12,799 bases of DNA from NCBI GenBank assembly GCA_017428285.1, contig JAFRRE010000072.1, forward strand, positions 1 through 12,799. Reading direction: 5' to 3'. Made by a program: the position numbers and the translations under genes. This stretch comes from Bacteroidales bacterium. Its GTDB lineage: Bacteria > Bacteroidota > Bacteroidia > Bacteroidales > F082. Below, in pieces: positions 1-6,757 of the stretch (positions within the stretch are counted from its first letter, which is position 1; the number at the start of each line of letters is the position of its first letter). A model generated the notes under the pieces. That model did not search any database and had not been told where the DNA came from. It was given only the letters and a program-made list of their open reading frames with translations.

Positions 1-549
1 AACTGGATTGGCTTCGGTGGCGATTTCCAATGGTTTGGCGAGGGCTTCAACGATTTCCAATCCATCTATCTCGTCACAGCTTCTGGGCTGAAGGGAACGC
101 AGAATTTTGTCGACTTCTTCAACGATTATTTGGACAAGCTCCAACATAGCGAGATTCGGAATCTGCCCAATGCGGAGATTGAGGAGCATTTTTGGGAATT
201 GGGCGACTACAGTTGGATACCCTATTGGCGCGGTTCGGTTTATGCCTTGCGGTTGATGGGCATGATTGAAGCCCAGACAGGAACGGAACACGCTTTCAAG
301 GACTTGATGATGGCCGTGAAGCCCTCGATGGACACGCTGACTTCGGATCTGTTCCTCAACATCGCCAGCCGGTTCGTTGACCAGCAACTGCTCCAAGCCG
401 ATTTTGAGCGATACATCCTCAATGCCGAGACGATGACCCTCGAAGGCGACCCGATGCCCACAGGCTGCGAAGTGCGCCACAAGGACGACGGCACGCCCTA
501 TTTGGTCATCACGGACGAAGAGAAGTTTGCGCGACATTTCGTGCTGTGA
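1..549 (+). CDS. M61-like metallopeptidase, C-terminal part
   Basis: The reading frame is open from the first base, so the gene begins upstream of the window; 182 residues and the stop are visible. The motif WFGEGFNDF (residues 11-19 of the fragment) matches the part of gluzincin peptidases, M61 family, in which the Glu (codon 40-42) is the third zinc ligand. The HExxH helix should lie upstream. A helical region follows, with YWRGSVYALRLMGMI and a segment like the M61 scaffold (FKDLMMAV). The protein ends in a short polar tail, without the C-terminal PDZ domain that many M61 proteins have. Members are exported or cytoplasmic aminopeptidases, but the location cannot be judged without the N-terminus. 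The TTG at 130 is internal, not a start. A terminator follows directly. M61-like is inferred from the EGF(T/N) block and downstream helices; an M1-related enzyme is the alternative. Confidence 0.7.
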   Translation, partial: NWIGFGGDFQWFGEGFNDFQSIYLVTASGLKGTQNFVDFFNDYLDKLQHSEIRNLPNAEIEEHFWELGDYSWIPYWRGSVYALRLMGMIEAQTGTEHAFKDLMMAVKPSMDTLTSDLFLNIASRFVDQQLLQADFERYILNAETMTLEGDPMPTGCEVRHKDDGTPYLVITDEEKFARHFVL

Positions 550-558
550 AATTAGAAT

Positions 559-597
559 TCCGCAACTCGGGCGATGGCTTGGTTTGCGGATTTTTTT
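559..597 (+). terminator. Rho-independent terminator after the M61-like gene
   Basis: A hairpin spans 560-589, with outer arms CCGCAA and TTGCGG and an inner stem TCGGGC/GGCTTGG built from GC and GU pairs around a GATG loop. There is one C-T mismatch (566/583). Seven T residues follow at 591-597. The hairpin begins 10 bases after the stop codon. It is 28/30 identical to the hairpin at 12629-12658. The T-tract runs straight into the promoter for the next gene. Confidence 0.85.
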
Positions 598-598
598 G

Positions 599-606
599 TA
601 TCTTTG
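599..606 (+). promoter_or_regulatory. Bacteroidetes-type promoter (-7 box TATCTTTG) for the DUF362 operon
   Basis: TATCTTTG fits the Bacteroides -7 consensus TAnnTTTG and is followed by CAAC, as in the promoter at 8634. The start codon lies 31 bases downstream, so the leader would be about 25 nt. No clean -33 TTTG sits at the usual 19-21 bp; the closest are TTGG at 579 and TTTG at 583, both inside the terminator hairpin. The promoter therefore overlaps the upstream terminator. Confidence 0.75.
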
Positions 607-637
607 CAACCTGAATATCATGAAAATTTGAAATAAA

Positions 638-1666
638 ATGAAAAAAATGGCAATCATCGCAGCATTTTCATTGCTTTTCGCAACAGGCTGTACTTGTAAC
701 TCAAACAAAAGTCAAAGCACTATGAAACAGGAACAGAAAGAATCGGTCGTTTATCTGACAAAGGACATCAGTCCAGAGGGACTTGTCAACATTTACAAGG
801 CATTGGGCGTGCCTGCCAAAGGACGTGTCGCGATCAAGATGAGCACCGGCGAGGGCAGCAATCCGAACTATTTGAAGCCTGAGCTTATCAAGGATTTGGT
901 TTTTGAGGTCAACGGCACCATCGTGGAATGCAATACCGCCTACGGCAACGGTCCCGGCGACGAGCAAGACGACCGCAACTCATCGGAAAATCATTGGAAA
1001 GTGATTGAACGTCATGGTTTTACCGAGCTTTTCCCCGTCGATATCATGGATGAGTATGACGAGATTCGCATTCCCGTGCAAGACCGCACCCACATCAAAT
1101 ACGACATCGTGGGCGGACACATGGCAAACTACGACTTCATGATTGCTCTCAACCACTTCAAGGGTCACCCGATGGGCGGCTACGGCGGCGCGCTGAAGAA
1201 CCTCAGCATCGGCTGCGCAAGCCAGAATGGTAAGGCTTACATCCACTCCGCTGGAAAGATGGAAAAACTCGATATGGCTAAGCTTTGGACCATGGAATAC
1301 ATAGGCGACCAAGACGGTTTCCTTGAGAGTATGGCAGCGGCGGCACAGGCTGTGGCAAATTACTTCGAGCGTCAGGAAGGCATCATCTACATCAGCGTGA
1401 TGAACAACATGAGCATCGACTGCGATTGCGTTGACCACCCGGCACCGGTGAAACTCGAAGACTACGGCATTCTCGCCTCCACCGACCCTGTGGCTCTCGA
1501 CCAGGCCTGCGTCGACATCATCAACAACCAGCAGGTGACCGCCACCAATGACCCTACCGATTTGCTCAACCGCATCGACAAACAGCACGGCGTCCACACC
1601 ATCGAACACGCCGAAGCCATCGGACTGGGCAGTAGAAAATACACTTTGGTAAGCATTGATAAGTGA
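638..1666 (+). CDS. Exported DUF362-domain protein (predicted lipoprotein)
   Basis: Product of 342 residues. Residues 1-17 form a signal peptide (MKK, hydrophobic core, then FATGC), so Cys18 is a likely lipidated residue. A polar Asn/Ser/Gln/Lys linker leads to Met29, from which the DUF362 domain runs to the C-terminus. Family blocks visible are KMSTGEGSNPNYL (67-79), VECNTAYG (97-103), NHFKGHPMGGYGGALKNLS (172-190), IHSAG (202-206), the cysteine pair DCDC (261-264), and ILASTDPVALDQACVD (278-293). DUF362 proteins are linked to iron-sulfur centres but have no settled reaction; no ferredoxin domain is present here. Most relatives are cytoplasmic, so the export signal is unusual. It is the first gene of a probable operon, 27 bp before the thioesterase gene. 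Family assignment is firm; function and redox role are unknown. Confidence 0.85.
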   Translation: MKKMAIIAAFSLLFATGCTCNSNKSQSTMKQEQKESVVYLTKDISPEGLVNIYKALGVPAKGRVAIKMSTGEGSNPNYLKPELIKDLVFEVNGTIVECNTAYGNGPGDEQDDRNSSENHWKVIERHGFTELFPVDIMDEYDEIRIPVQDRTHIKYDIVGGHMANYDFMIALNHFKGHPMGGYGGALKNLSIGCASQNGKAYIHSAGKMEKLDMAKLWTMEYIGDQDGFLESMAAAAQAVANYFERQEGIIYISVMNNMSIDCDCVDHPAPVKLEDYGILASTDPVALDQACVDIINNQQVTATNDPTDLLNRIDKQHGVHTIEHAEAIGLGSRKYTLVSIDK

Positions 1667-1693
1667 TAAAGCTTAATAGTTTAATAGAAGAAG

Positions 1694-2401
1694 ATGTTCA
1701 GCTTAAAATATAAAGTAACAACAAGCACTTGCGACAGCGAGGGACGGCTGAAACTGTATTCGGCACTGCAGATGATGCAGGACTGCTCGGAGATGTGGAT
1801 CGACTCGGAGCCGGGAGTGAAAAGGTATTTCGCCGAGCAGAATATGGCGCAGCTGCTGGCGTCGCGTCAGGTGGAAGTCATCCGTGTGCCTGAATTCAAA
1901 GAGGAACTGACGGTGACATCGACCGTTTATGGCATGAAGCCGATGTTCGGTTTCCGCAACACATTTATCTACGATGCCGAAGGAAAACCATGTTACAAAA
2001 CCTGGAGCATGGGAGCATTTGTTGACAAGTCGAACGGCAAGCTGAAACGTGTTGACGATGAGACGATTGCCTCGATGAAAATGGAGCCTCAGCTTGAGAT
2101 GAACTACAAAGACCGCCGGATAATTGCGCCAAAGGAAGGCGGCGTGACGCTGGAGCCAATCAAAATCATGCGTGCCGACATCGACTATAACAAACACCTC
2201 AACAACGCCAACTACATCCGCATGGCGATGGAGCTTTTGCCTGAAAACTATGATATCAAAGGATTGAGGGTCGAGTATCGCGTGGCGGCAAAGTTGGGCG
2301 ACATGCTTGTTCCCACTTTATACGATACAGATGGCGGCATCATCGTTTCAATGGCTTTGGGCAATGAAGTGAGCGCGATTATGGAGTTTGAGAAATACTA
2401 A
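1694..2401 (+). CDS. Acyl-ACP thioesterase
   Basis: Product of 235 residues, the usual size for bacterial FatA/FatB-like enzymes (PF01643, double hotdog fold). It releases free fatty acids from acyl-acyl carrier protein in the cytoplasm. The second hotdog carries the signature ADIDYNKHLNNANYI (161-175). Asp164, Asn166 and His168 match the catalytic DxNxH of plant FatB, and Glu194 (VEYR) may be the fourth residue. The first hotdog shows the LYSALQMMQDCSE helix (21-33) and SRQVEVIRVPEFKEEL (57-72). There is no signal peptide. The ATG at 1694 is chosen because MFSLKYKVTTSTCD is a normal N-terminus for the family. A short period-8 repeat (TTAATAG twice) lies in the 27-bp gap upstream. The next gene starts 10 bp after the stop, so the two are very likely cotranscribed. 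Confidence 0.88.
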   Translation: MFSLKYKVTTSTCDSEGRLKLYSALQMMQDCSEMWIDSEPGVKRYFAEQNMAQLLASRQVEVIRVPEFKEELTVTSTVYGMKPMFGFRNTFIYDAEGKPCYKTWSMGAFVDKSNGKLKRVDDETIASMKMEPQLEMNYKDRRIIAPKEGGVTLEPIKIMRADIDYNKHLNNANYIRMAMELLPENYDIKGLRVEYRVAAKLGDMLVPTLYDTDGGIIVSMALGNEVSAIMEFEKY

Positions 2402-2411
2402 GTCGAACAGT

Positions 2412-3509
2412 ATGTCTACATCCATGACAACACTCCTCATCATTCTGGCTGTCCTGCTTGTGATAGCCATGATTGCTGTCATCATCCTTAATCATCCTTG
2501 TTTTGGTCGTCGCATGTCGAAAGAGCGCAAGGCACGTATTGAGGCTTCGCCATACTACCGCAACGGGATGTTCCAGAACCAGATTCTGACGCCGCAATTC
2601 ACTGGCGACAAGAGCTTCTTCGGTACGATGTGGGAGTTTCTGACAGGCGGCGAGAAAGACAAGGTGCCGTCGGAAGCCATCCTTGCCGTGAAGACCGATC
2701 TGAAGGCGTTGCCCGCCGACCCTTCAACGGGCTCAGGGACCGACTGGCTCGTCTGGTTCGGGCATTCGTCTTACCTTTTCTGCTTAGATGGTAAACGCTA
2801 TCTGGTTGACCCAGTGCTGAAGATGGAGTTCCCCGTAACGGTGATGATGCACCCATTTAAAGGCACCGACATCTACAAACCTGAAGATATGCCTGAAATC
2901 GACGTGCTGATAATCACCCACGAGCATTGGGACCATCTCGACTACGCTACTTTACGTGATTTAAAAGATAAAGTGAAGCATGTTGTCTGTCCTCTAGGCG
3001 TGGCTGAATATCTGGAATATTGGGGCTACAATAAAAACTGTATCTCTGAACTTGACTGGTACGAAACTTCAAACTTCAAACTCCAAACTTCAAACTCAAA
3101 AATAACTTGTCTTCCAACGCGCCACTTCTCAAACCGCCTCTTCAAGCGTAACCAAACGCTGTGGGCCTCGTTCATGGTGGAATCTGGAGGAAAAAAAGTC
3201 TATGTCGGCGGCGACGGCGGCTACGACCAGCGTTTCAAGGAAGTTTATGAGCGATTTGGTTCTGTCGATCTGGCAATCATGGAGAACGGCCAATACAACA
3301 AGGACTGGGCCAACATTCACCTGATGCCCGACGACCTCGAACAAGCCATTTTAGACTTGAAACCGAAGCAGGTGCTTACGGTGCATCACGACAAGTTTGC
3401 CCTTGCCAAACACTCGTGGTCGGAACCCGACAGCGTTGCACACGACATAGCACAGCGGCATCAAATCGAGCTGCTTGACCAGCCAATTGGAACGGTGGTG
3501 GAGTTTTGA
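2412..3509 (+). CDS. Membrane-anchored metallo-beta-lactamase-fold hydrolase (NAPE-PLD/RomA-like)
   Basis: Product of 365 residues from the ATG at 2412; a TTG at 2388 would overlap the thioesterase gene and adds nothing family-like. Residues 6-27 form one hydrophobic segment, an N-terminal anchor rather than a cleaved signal. The catalytic domain follows: WFGHSSYLF (115-123), DPVL (133-136), the metal motif THEHWDHLD (169-177), a further ligand in TRHFS (H238), GGDGG (D268) and VHHDK (325-328). This pattern is the PF12706 / COG2220 branch that includes N-acylphosphatidylethanolamine phospholipase D and RomA. Substrate is unknown; phospholipid or N-acyl lipid is an inference from the branch and from the acyl-ACP thioesterase just upstream. 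A 7-bp repeat tract at 3064-3097 encodes an inserted loop (about 219-230) just before TRHFS. Confidence 0.85.
   Translation: MSTSMTTLLIILAVLLVIAMIAVIILNHPCFGRRMSKERKARIEASPYYRNGMFQNQILTPQFTGDKSFFGTMWEFLTGGEKDKVPSEAILAVKTDLKALPADPSTGSGTDWLVWFGHSSYLFCLDGKRYLVDPVLKMEFPVTVMMHPFKGTDIYKPEDMPEIDVLIITHEHWDHLDYATLRDLKDKVKHVVCPLGVAEYLEYWGYNKNCISELDWYETSNFKLQTSNSKITCLPTRHFSNRLFKRNQTLWASFMVESGGKKVYVGGDGGYDQRFKEVYERFGSVDLAIMENGQYNKDWANIHLMPDDLEQAILDLKPKQVLTVHHDKFALAKHSWSEPDSVAHDIAQRHQIELLDQPIGTVVEF
3064..3097 (+). repeat. 7-bp tandem repeat tract (AAACTTC, about 4.9 copies) within the hydrolase gene
   Basis: Units in order are AAACTTC, AAACTTC, AAACTCC, AAACTTC and a partial AAACTC. The translation (SNFKLQTSNSK) is unlike the flanking conserved sequence and sits in a loop between two beta-strands ahead of the ligand His238. 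The frame is kept across the tract. One unit more or less would shift the frame. Confidence 0.85.
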
Positions 3510-3570
3510 AAACCGAAAAATGTGCAAATTTTACTCCGAAATCGGTAACAACCTTATCGAATAATATTTG

Positions 3571-3578
3571 TAGTTTTG
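3571..3578 (+). promoter_or_regulatory. Promoter (-7 box TAGTTTTG) for the alcohol dehydrogenase gene
   Basis: This is the best TAnnTTTG match in the 120-bp gap 3510-3629, placed 52 bp before the ATG. The following bases TATCGTTG do not give the common CAAC. No clear -33 TTTG is present. The gap is AT-rich, and I see no convincing terminator for the upstream operon; arms ACCGA/TCGGT at about 3514-3548 are too short and lack a T-tract. Confidence 0.5.
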
Positions 3579-3629
3579 TATCGTTGAAATATAGGAATTA
3601 TCATATATCATTAAAAAATACAATCAACT

Positions 3630-4793
3630 ATGCAAAACTTTGATTACATGACCCCGACGCGCCTTATCTTTGGCAAGGGCGCAGTGGAAAAACTGCCCAG
3701 CGTGATGGCGCAGTTCGGAAAGAAAATATTGTTAACCTACGGTGGCGGAAGCATCAAGAAAATGGGACTTTACCAGAAGGTTCATGAGCTTCTGAAAGGC
3801 TACGAAATCGTGGAACTTTCCGATATCCAGCCTAACCCGAAATACGACCCCAGCGTCCTCGACGGAGTGCGTCTCTGCAAGGAACACAAAATCGACGTGA
3901 TTTTGGCAGTAGGCGGCGGCTCGGTCCTCGACTGCTCGAAGGCTATCGCGGCTGGTGCCTGCTACGACGGCGACCCATGGGACCTCATTTCTTATAAGGT
4001 GAAAGCACAGGCTGCATTGCCTATCGTCGACATTATCACACTTGCGGCAACAGGCAGCGAATACGACTGCGGCGGTGTCATTTCACGCACCGAGACCAAC
4101 GACAAGATCGGCTATCTCGACCGTCATCTCTTCCCGCACACCTCGTTCCTCGACCCGGAATATACCTTCACCGTCAGCAAGAAACAGACCGCAGCAGGTA
4201 TCGCCGACGCAATGAACCATACCATCGAGCAGTATTTTGTGGAAGATGCCACCTTGCTCAACGACGGCTTCTGCGAAAGCATGCTTAAGAGTCTGATGAT
4301 CAACGGCCGCAGATGCCTTGAAAACCCTGAGGATTACACCGCCCGCGCCGAGATGATGCTCGCCTGCACCTATGGCTGCAACGGCATCCTCGCACTCGGC
4401 AACAGCTACTCAGGCTGGCCGTGCCATGGTATCGAGCACGCCCTCAGCGCCTACTACGACATCACTCACGGATGGGGCTTGGCAATCATCACCCCAAGAT
4501 GGATGAAACATATCCTCAACGAGCACACGCTGCCTCGCTTTGTGAAATACGGCGTCAACGTGTTCGGCATCGACCCTAAGCTCGACAAATGGGAAATCGC
4601 CAACAAAGCCATCGAAGAGACATACAAATTCTTTGAAAGCATTGACATTCCTATGCATCTGAGAGATCTCGGCATCGACGAAAGCCGTGTCAGCGAGATG
4701 GCGCATCACATCGCAGTGAACGAAGGCCTCGACCAAGCATACGCCCCGCTTACTGAAAAAGACATTGCTGAGATTATCACAGCAAGCTTGTAA
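3630..4793 (+). CDS. Iron-containing alcohol dehydrogenase (YqhD/BDH type)
   Basis: Product of 387 residues, full length for the group III iron-dependent alcohol dehydrogenases. The reaction is NAD(P)H-dependent reduction of aldehydes or ketones to alcohols in the cytoplasm. Visible are the start NFDYMTPTRLIFGKG, YGGGSIKK (37-44), the nucleotide motif VGGGSVLDCSK (94-104) and AATGSEYDCGG (139-149). The metal ligands Asp193, His197, His266 and His280 match Asp194, His198, His267 and His281 of E. coli YqhD. YqhD relatives prefer NADPH and detoxify short-chain and lipid-peroxidation aldehydes; whether this one prefers NADPH cannot be read with certainty. The gene has its own probable promoter. 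The following acyltransferase gene begins 27 bp after the stop and has no clear promoter, so it may be cotranscribed. Confidence 0.93.
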   Translation: MQNFDYMTPTRLIFGKGAVEKLPSVMAQFGKKILLTYGGGSIKKMGLYQKVHELLKGYEIVELSDIQPNPKYDPSVLDGVRLCKEHKIDVILAVGGGSVLDCSKAIAAGACYDGDPWDLISYKVKAQAALPIVDIITLAATGSEYDCGGVISRTETNDKIGYLDRHLFPHTSFLDPEYTFTVSKKQTAAGIADAMNHTIEQYFVEDATLLNDGFCESMLKSLMINGRRCLENPEDYTARAEMMLACTYGCNGILALGNSYSGWPCHGIEHALSAYYDITHGWGLAIITPRWMKHILNEHTLPRFVKYGVNVFGIDPKLDKWEIANKAIEETYKFFESIDIPMHLRDLGIDESRVSEMAHHIAVNEGLDQAYAPLTEKDIAEIITASL

Positions 4794-4820
4794 GATTTTT
4801 ATAAAAAAACCAGTCTCTGA

Positions 4821-6203
4821 ATGACACTGTCATTTCATAAACTAACACTGTCAGACCGCGAGGCAGTGCAGGCTGTGACGCTCAACGCAGGGCGTCGCAA
4901 CTGCAACTACACCTTCGCCAACCTCGTGGGCTGGCAGTTTTGGTACTACACCGAGGTGTGCGTGCTCAACGACGCCGTGGTGTTTCGCTACACCTTCGAA
5001 GGCGACCGCGCCTACATGGTCTGCACCGCTAAAGCCATCTCGAAAGAACTTTTGGATACCTTACTCAACGACAGCCAAGGAAACCTTGTACTGATTGGTC
5101 TCGAAGACGACCAGGTGATGAAATTGTCAACTATCAATTCTCAACTATCAATTTCTATTGAGCAAGTTCGTAACCAATACGACTACATCTACCGTCGCAC
5201 CGACCTCGCCGTTTTGCAGGGCGGACATCTGCAGGCGAAGCGCAACCACGTCCATCGTTTTCGCACGGCGCATCCCGACTTTGAATATCGGCCTTTGACA
5301 CCCGAACTTTTTGACGAATGCCGTCGTCTCACCGAGATTTGGCAGGAAGAGAAAAAAAACGAAAACGAAAATGAGAAAGAAACTATCGATGCTGAGTATC
5401 GCGTGATGGAGACCATCTTCTCGAATTGGGACGCTCTTGGCATGATAGGTGGAAGCATATTTGTGGACGGTCGCATGGTGGCTTTCACTTATGGTGCCGC
5501 TGTCACCAACGACACTTTGGATGTTTGCGTGGAGAAAGCCGACCGTAACGTGGAAGGCGCGTTTGCCATCATCAACCAGCAGTTTGCCGAGCATCTGCCG
5601 GAGCAATTCGTCTATCTGAACCGCGAAGAAGATATGGGAATTCCAGGCCTCCGCAAGGCAAAACTATCGTATCACCCCGAAATACTTTTGACTTACAATG
5701 TGGTAAAGGTTATTGGTTATAGGTTATGGGTTATTGAAAACATGACCGAAGCTGACGCTTCGCTCACGGTTGATTGGATGGTGCGGCAATATGGTTTCGA
5801 CCGTGCCGAAGTCGAGGAGTGGGTGCAAAACCTGCATTTCAACTGGCCGTTGAGCGTAAAGGCGTTGGATGAAGACGGCAATGTGATAGGCTTGCTCAAC
5901 ATGAGCGACTATCGAATTGAGGAAGAGACGCCGCAGATTCTAAAAGATGAACCTGAATTGCTGAAAAGCCTTAATTCACAACGCTATACAGCGGTTTTCT
6001 CGTTCATCGTCGCCGAGAAATATCGTGGCACTCGCCTTAACTACGACATGTTGATGTCCATCATGCCGGAATTGAAATCTAACTACGATTTCGTTTTTAT
6101 CCCGGTGCTTAACCGCCTCAAAACTCATCAATATTGGCAGCGTTGGGGTGCAAAAGAGTTTTATCGAGACGAGAATTGTGTGTATTACAAATTGAAAATT
6201 TAG
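4821..6203 (+). CDS. Two-domain acyltransferase: DUF2156 domain fused to a GNAT-like domain
   Basis: Product of 460 residues. Residues about 5-295 match DUF2156 (PF09924, double-GNAT fold related to the C-terminal domain of lysyl-phosphatidylglycerol synthases): YTFANLVGWQ (30-39), YDYIYRRTDL, KRNHVHRF, IGGSIFVDGRMVAFTYGA, FVYLNREEDMGIPGLRKAK and SYHPE. DUF2156 proteins usually end just after this block. Here a 7-bp repeat tract (5708-5735) follows. Then comes a domain opening with Met308 and showing GNAT-like features: FSFIVAEKYRGTRLNY (acetyl-CoA loop, degenerate) and HQYWQRWGAKEFYR near the end. A second tract (5127-5154) lies within the DUF2156 domain, and an EKKNENENEKE stretch marks another loop. 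Substrates are unknown; an aminoacyl- or acetyl-transfer role is inferred from the folds. It could once have been two genes. Confidence 0.8.
   Translation: MTLSFHKLTLSDREAVQAVTLNAGRRNCNYTFANLVGWQFWYYTEVCVLNDAVVFRYTFEGDRAYMVCTAKAISKELLDTLLNDSQGNLVLIGLEDDQVMKLSTINSQLSISIEQVRNQYDYIYRRTDLAVLQGGHLQAKRNHVHRFRTAHPDFEYRPLTPELFDECRRLTEIWQEEKKNENENEKETIDAEYRVMETIFSNWDALGMIGGSIFVDGRMVAFTYGAAVTNDTLDVCVEKADRNVEGAFAIINQQFAEHLPEQFVYLNREEDMGIPGLRKAKLSYHPEILLTYNVVKVIGYRLWVIENMTEADASLTVDWMVRQYGFDRAEVEEWVQNLHFNWPLSVKALDEDGNVIGLLNMSDYRIEEETPQILKDEPELLKSLNSQRYTAVFSFIVAEKYRGTRLNYDMLMSIMPELKSNYDFVFIPVLNRLKTHQYWQRWGAKEFYRDENCVYYKLKI
5127..5154 (+). repeat. 7-bp tandem repeat tract (TCAACTA/TCAATTC, 4 copies) in the DUF2156 domain
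   Basis: Units are TCAACTA, TCAATTC, TCAACTA and TCAATTT, so it can also be read as two copies of a 14-bp unit. It encodes STINSQLSIS, residues about 103-112, between QVMKL and IEQVRNQYDY. The inserted residues look like a loop and are not part of the family pattern. Confidence 0.85.
5708..5735 (+). repeat. 7-bp tandem repeat tract (GGTTATN, 4 copies) at a domain junction
   Basis: Units are GGTTATT, GGTTATA, GGTTATG and GGTTATT, exact in six of seven positions. The tract encodes IGYRLWVI, residues about 296-305, between the end of the DUF2156 domain and the in-frame ATG at 5742 that opens the GNAT-like domain. Confidence 0.88.
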
Positions 6204-6211
6204 TATATTTG
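6204..6211 (+). promoter_or_regulatory. Promoter (-7 box TATATTTG) for the flavodoxin gene
   Basis: TATATTTG followed by CAAA begins immediately after the TAG stop of the acyltransferase gene and lies 15 bp before the flavodoxin ATG. A start of transcription about 7 bp downstream would leave a very short leader. No clear -33 element is visible at the normal distance; TTG at 6176 is 25 bp upstream. Confidence 0.5.
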
Positions 6212-6226
6212 CAAAAAAAATCAAAT

Positions 6227-6733
6227 ATGAAAAAACTATTATTAATTGCTATTGCGATAATCCTGGGATTTCCGGCTTTCGCACAAAACAACAATAACGA
6301 CAATAACATGAAAACATTAGTAGTTTATTTCTCAGCCACAGGCACAACCAAAGCCGCGGCACAACGTCTGGCACAAGAATTCAATGCCGACCTTTACGAA
6401 ATCACCCCTGAGGTGCCTTACACCGCCGCCGACCTCAACTGGCGCGACAAAAACTCACGCTCAACAGTCGAGATGAAAGACAAGTCGTCACGTCCGGCAA
6501 TCAAAGGCCGTTGCGAGAACATCGCCGAATACGACGTGGTGTGGATCGGCTTCCCGGTTTGGTGGTACACCGCTCCTACCATCGTCAACACCTTCATCGA
6601 GGCTCACGACCTGAGCGGCAAGACCCTCAAAGTGTTCGCCACCAGCGGCGGCAGCGGCGTTGAAGGCTCGGCCAACGACCTAAAAAAAACCTATCCGCAA
6701 TATAATTGGGGCGAGAGCAGGTTGATGAATTAA
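6227..6733 (+). CDS. Exported flavodoxin
   Basis: Product of 168 residues from the ATG at 6227, chosen because it gives a complete signal peptide; the frame is open further upstream but only overlaps the previous gene. Residues 1-19 are a Sec signal ending AFA, with cleavage before Gln20. An Asn-rich linker (NNNNDNN) follows, then Met28 and a flavodoxin domain: YFSATGTTK (34-42) is the FMN phosphate loop, NWRDKNSRST (71-80) is typical of the Flavodoxin_4 group, WIGFPVWWYTAP (106-117) and ATSGGSG (138-144) complete the FMN site. The protein stops at WGESRLMN, apparently without the last helix (often ending in a Trp-containing segment) of family members. An electron-transfer role in the periplasm is inferred from the signal peptide. 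The AraC gene starts 24 bp downstream in the same frame. Confidence 0.85.
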   Translation: MKKLLLIAIAIILGFPAFAQNNNNDNNMKTLVVYFSATGTTKAAAQRLAQEFNADLYEITPEVPYTAADLNWRDKNSRSTVEMKDKSSRPAIKGRCENIAEYDVVWIGFPVWWYTAPTIVNTFIEAHDLSGKTLKVFATSGGSGVEGSANDLKKTYPQYNWGESRLMN

Positions 6734-6757
6734 AATATCCGCGACAAAAATCGCTCC

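Noticed and set aside
980..1609. A 209-residue open frame on the - strand opposite the DUF362 gene
   Set aside because: It is His/Val/Asp-rich shadow sequence in a gene with clear family blocks on the + strand; no domain is recognisable.
1670..1690. TTAATAG repeated twice upstream of the thioesterase gene
   Set aside because: Only two copies with period 8, too little to call a repeat element.
2388..2411. TTG start upstream of the hydrolase gene
   Set aside because: It would overlap the thioesterase and add eight residues unlike the family; the ATG at 2412 leads directly into the membrane anchor.
5346..5382. GAAAAC-like repeats encoding KKNENENEKE in the acyltransferase gene
   Set aside because: The period is about 6, not 7, and it is a charged linker that can arise by simple codon-level slippage; not counted with the heptamer family.
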